Below, piece after piece: positions 41,741 through 41,763 of a stretch of 41,763 nt of DNA (within the stretch, counting starts at the first letter, position 1; each line of letters opens with the position of its first letter). Below the pieces are notes generated by a model. The model was not told where the DNA came from. It worked only from the letters and a program-made list of their open reading frames with translations, and did no database searches. Origin of the DNA: Oscillospiraceae bacterium (GTDB taxonomy: Bacteria > Bacillota > Clostridia > Oscillospirales > Oscillospiraceae); assembly GCA_017436785.1 (NCBI GenBank), contig JAFSCK010000026.1:1-41763 (forward strand). The letters run 5' to 3'. The position numbers and the translations under genes are program-made.

Positions 41741-41763
41741 GGCCGGGAGCAATGCTCACGGCC
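41741..41763 (+). terminator. Terminator hairpin cut by the window end
   Basis: GGCCGGGAGC...GCTCACGGCC forms a stem with one mismatch, 13 nt after the dehydrogenase stop. The T-run would lie beyond 41763. Confidence 0.6.

Overview
The window looks like chromosomal DNA of an anaerobic, gut-type Clostridia, probably an Oscillospiraceae relative. This is inferred from the moderately high GC by eye, strong AGGAGG ribosome sites, near-consensus sigma-A promoters, a transketolase split into two genes, a Na/Pi-PhoU symporter and several families of short palindromic repeats. No phage, transposase, CRISPR array or rRNA is visible. Most genes lie on the minus strand.

Layout. 1-411: the 3' part of a tRNA-Val(GAC) with terminator, then a hairpin-rich segment ending in a second copy of the tRNA 3' end. 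412-1191: HAD phosphatase. 1266-2596 (-): small kinase-like protein translationally coupled to an EcsC-family protein. 2714-4502 (-): two-subunit transketolase with a perfect promoter. 4638-7578 (-): three-gene envelope operon (small exported protein, phosphodiester glycosidase, divergent Lgt-like membrane protein). 7709-8878 (-): GT4 glycosyltransferase. 9197-10615 (+): VanY-type carboxypeptidase with a wall-binding repeat domain. 10856-13637 (-): three-component ABC importer of the TrpXYZ type. 13844-16019 (-): MoxR AAA+ ATPase plus VWA/CoxE-like protein. 16324-16917 (+): HD hydrolase. 17114-20499 (-): RidA, a membrane-anchored LRR protein and an SGNH hydrolase. 20841-22407 (-): PlsC-like acyltransferase and DegV. 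22649-22879 (-): small membrane protein in an AT-richer patch. 23036-24781 (-): Na/Pi symporter. 25030-26637 (+): beta-CASP nuclease.

26797-35130 (-) is a complete arginine biosynthetic cluster transcribed argG-argH-argC-argJ-argB-argD-argF. The single strong promoter, in front of argG, carries a near-ARG-box palindrome. Together the products convert glutamate to arginine through the cyclic (ArgJ) route. carAB is not here.

35871-36803 (-): a coiled-coil protein of unknown function. 36970-38652 (-): phosphoglucomutase. 39238-41727 (+): a MATE exporter followed by an FMN-dependent 2-hydroxyacid dehydrogenase-like protein with an N-terminal Cys cluster.

The most distinctive feature is the intergenic repeat content: at least five families. 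One MITE-like family has six copies; three sit between arg genes, one sits in the loop of a terminator and one exactly splits a palindrome. I found no convincing new defence or mobile system. The best leads are the repeat-insertion pattern, the tRNA-end duplication, the MoxR/VWA pair with a His/Cys tail, and the glycosidase/Lgt-like operon.
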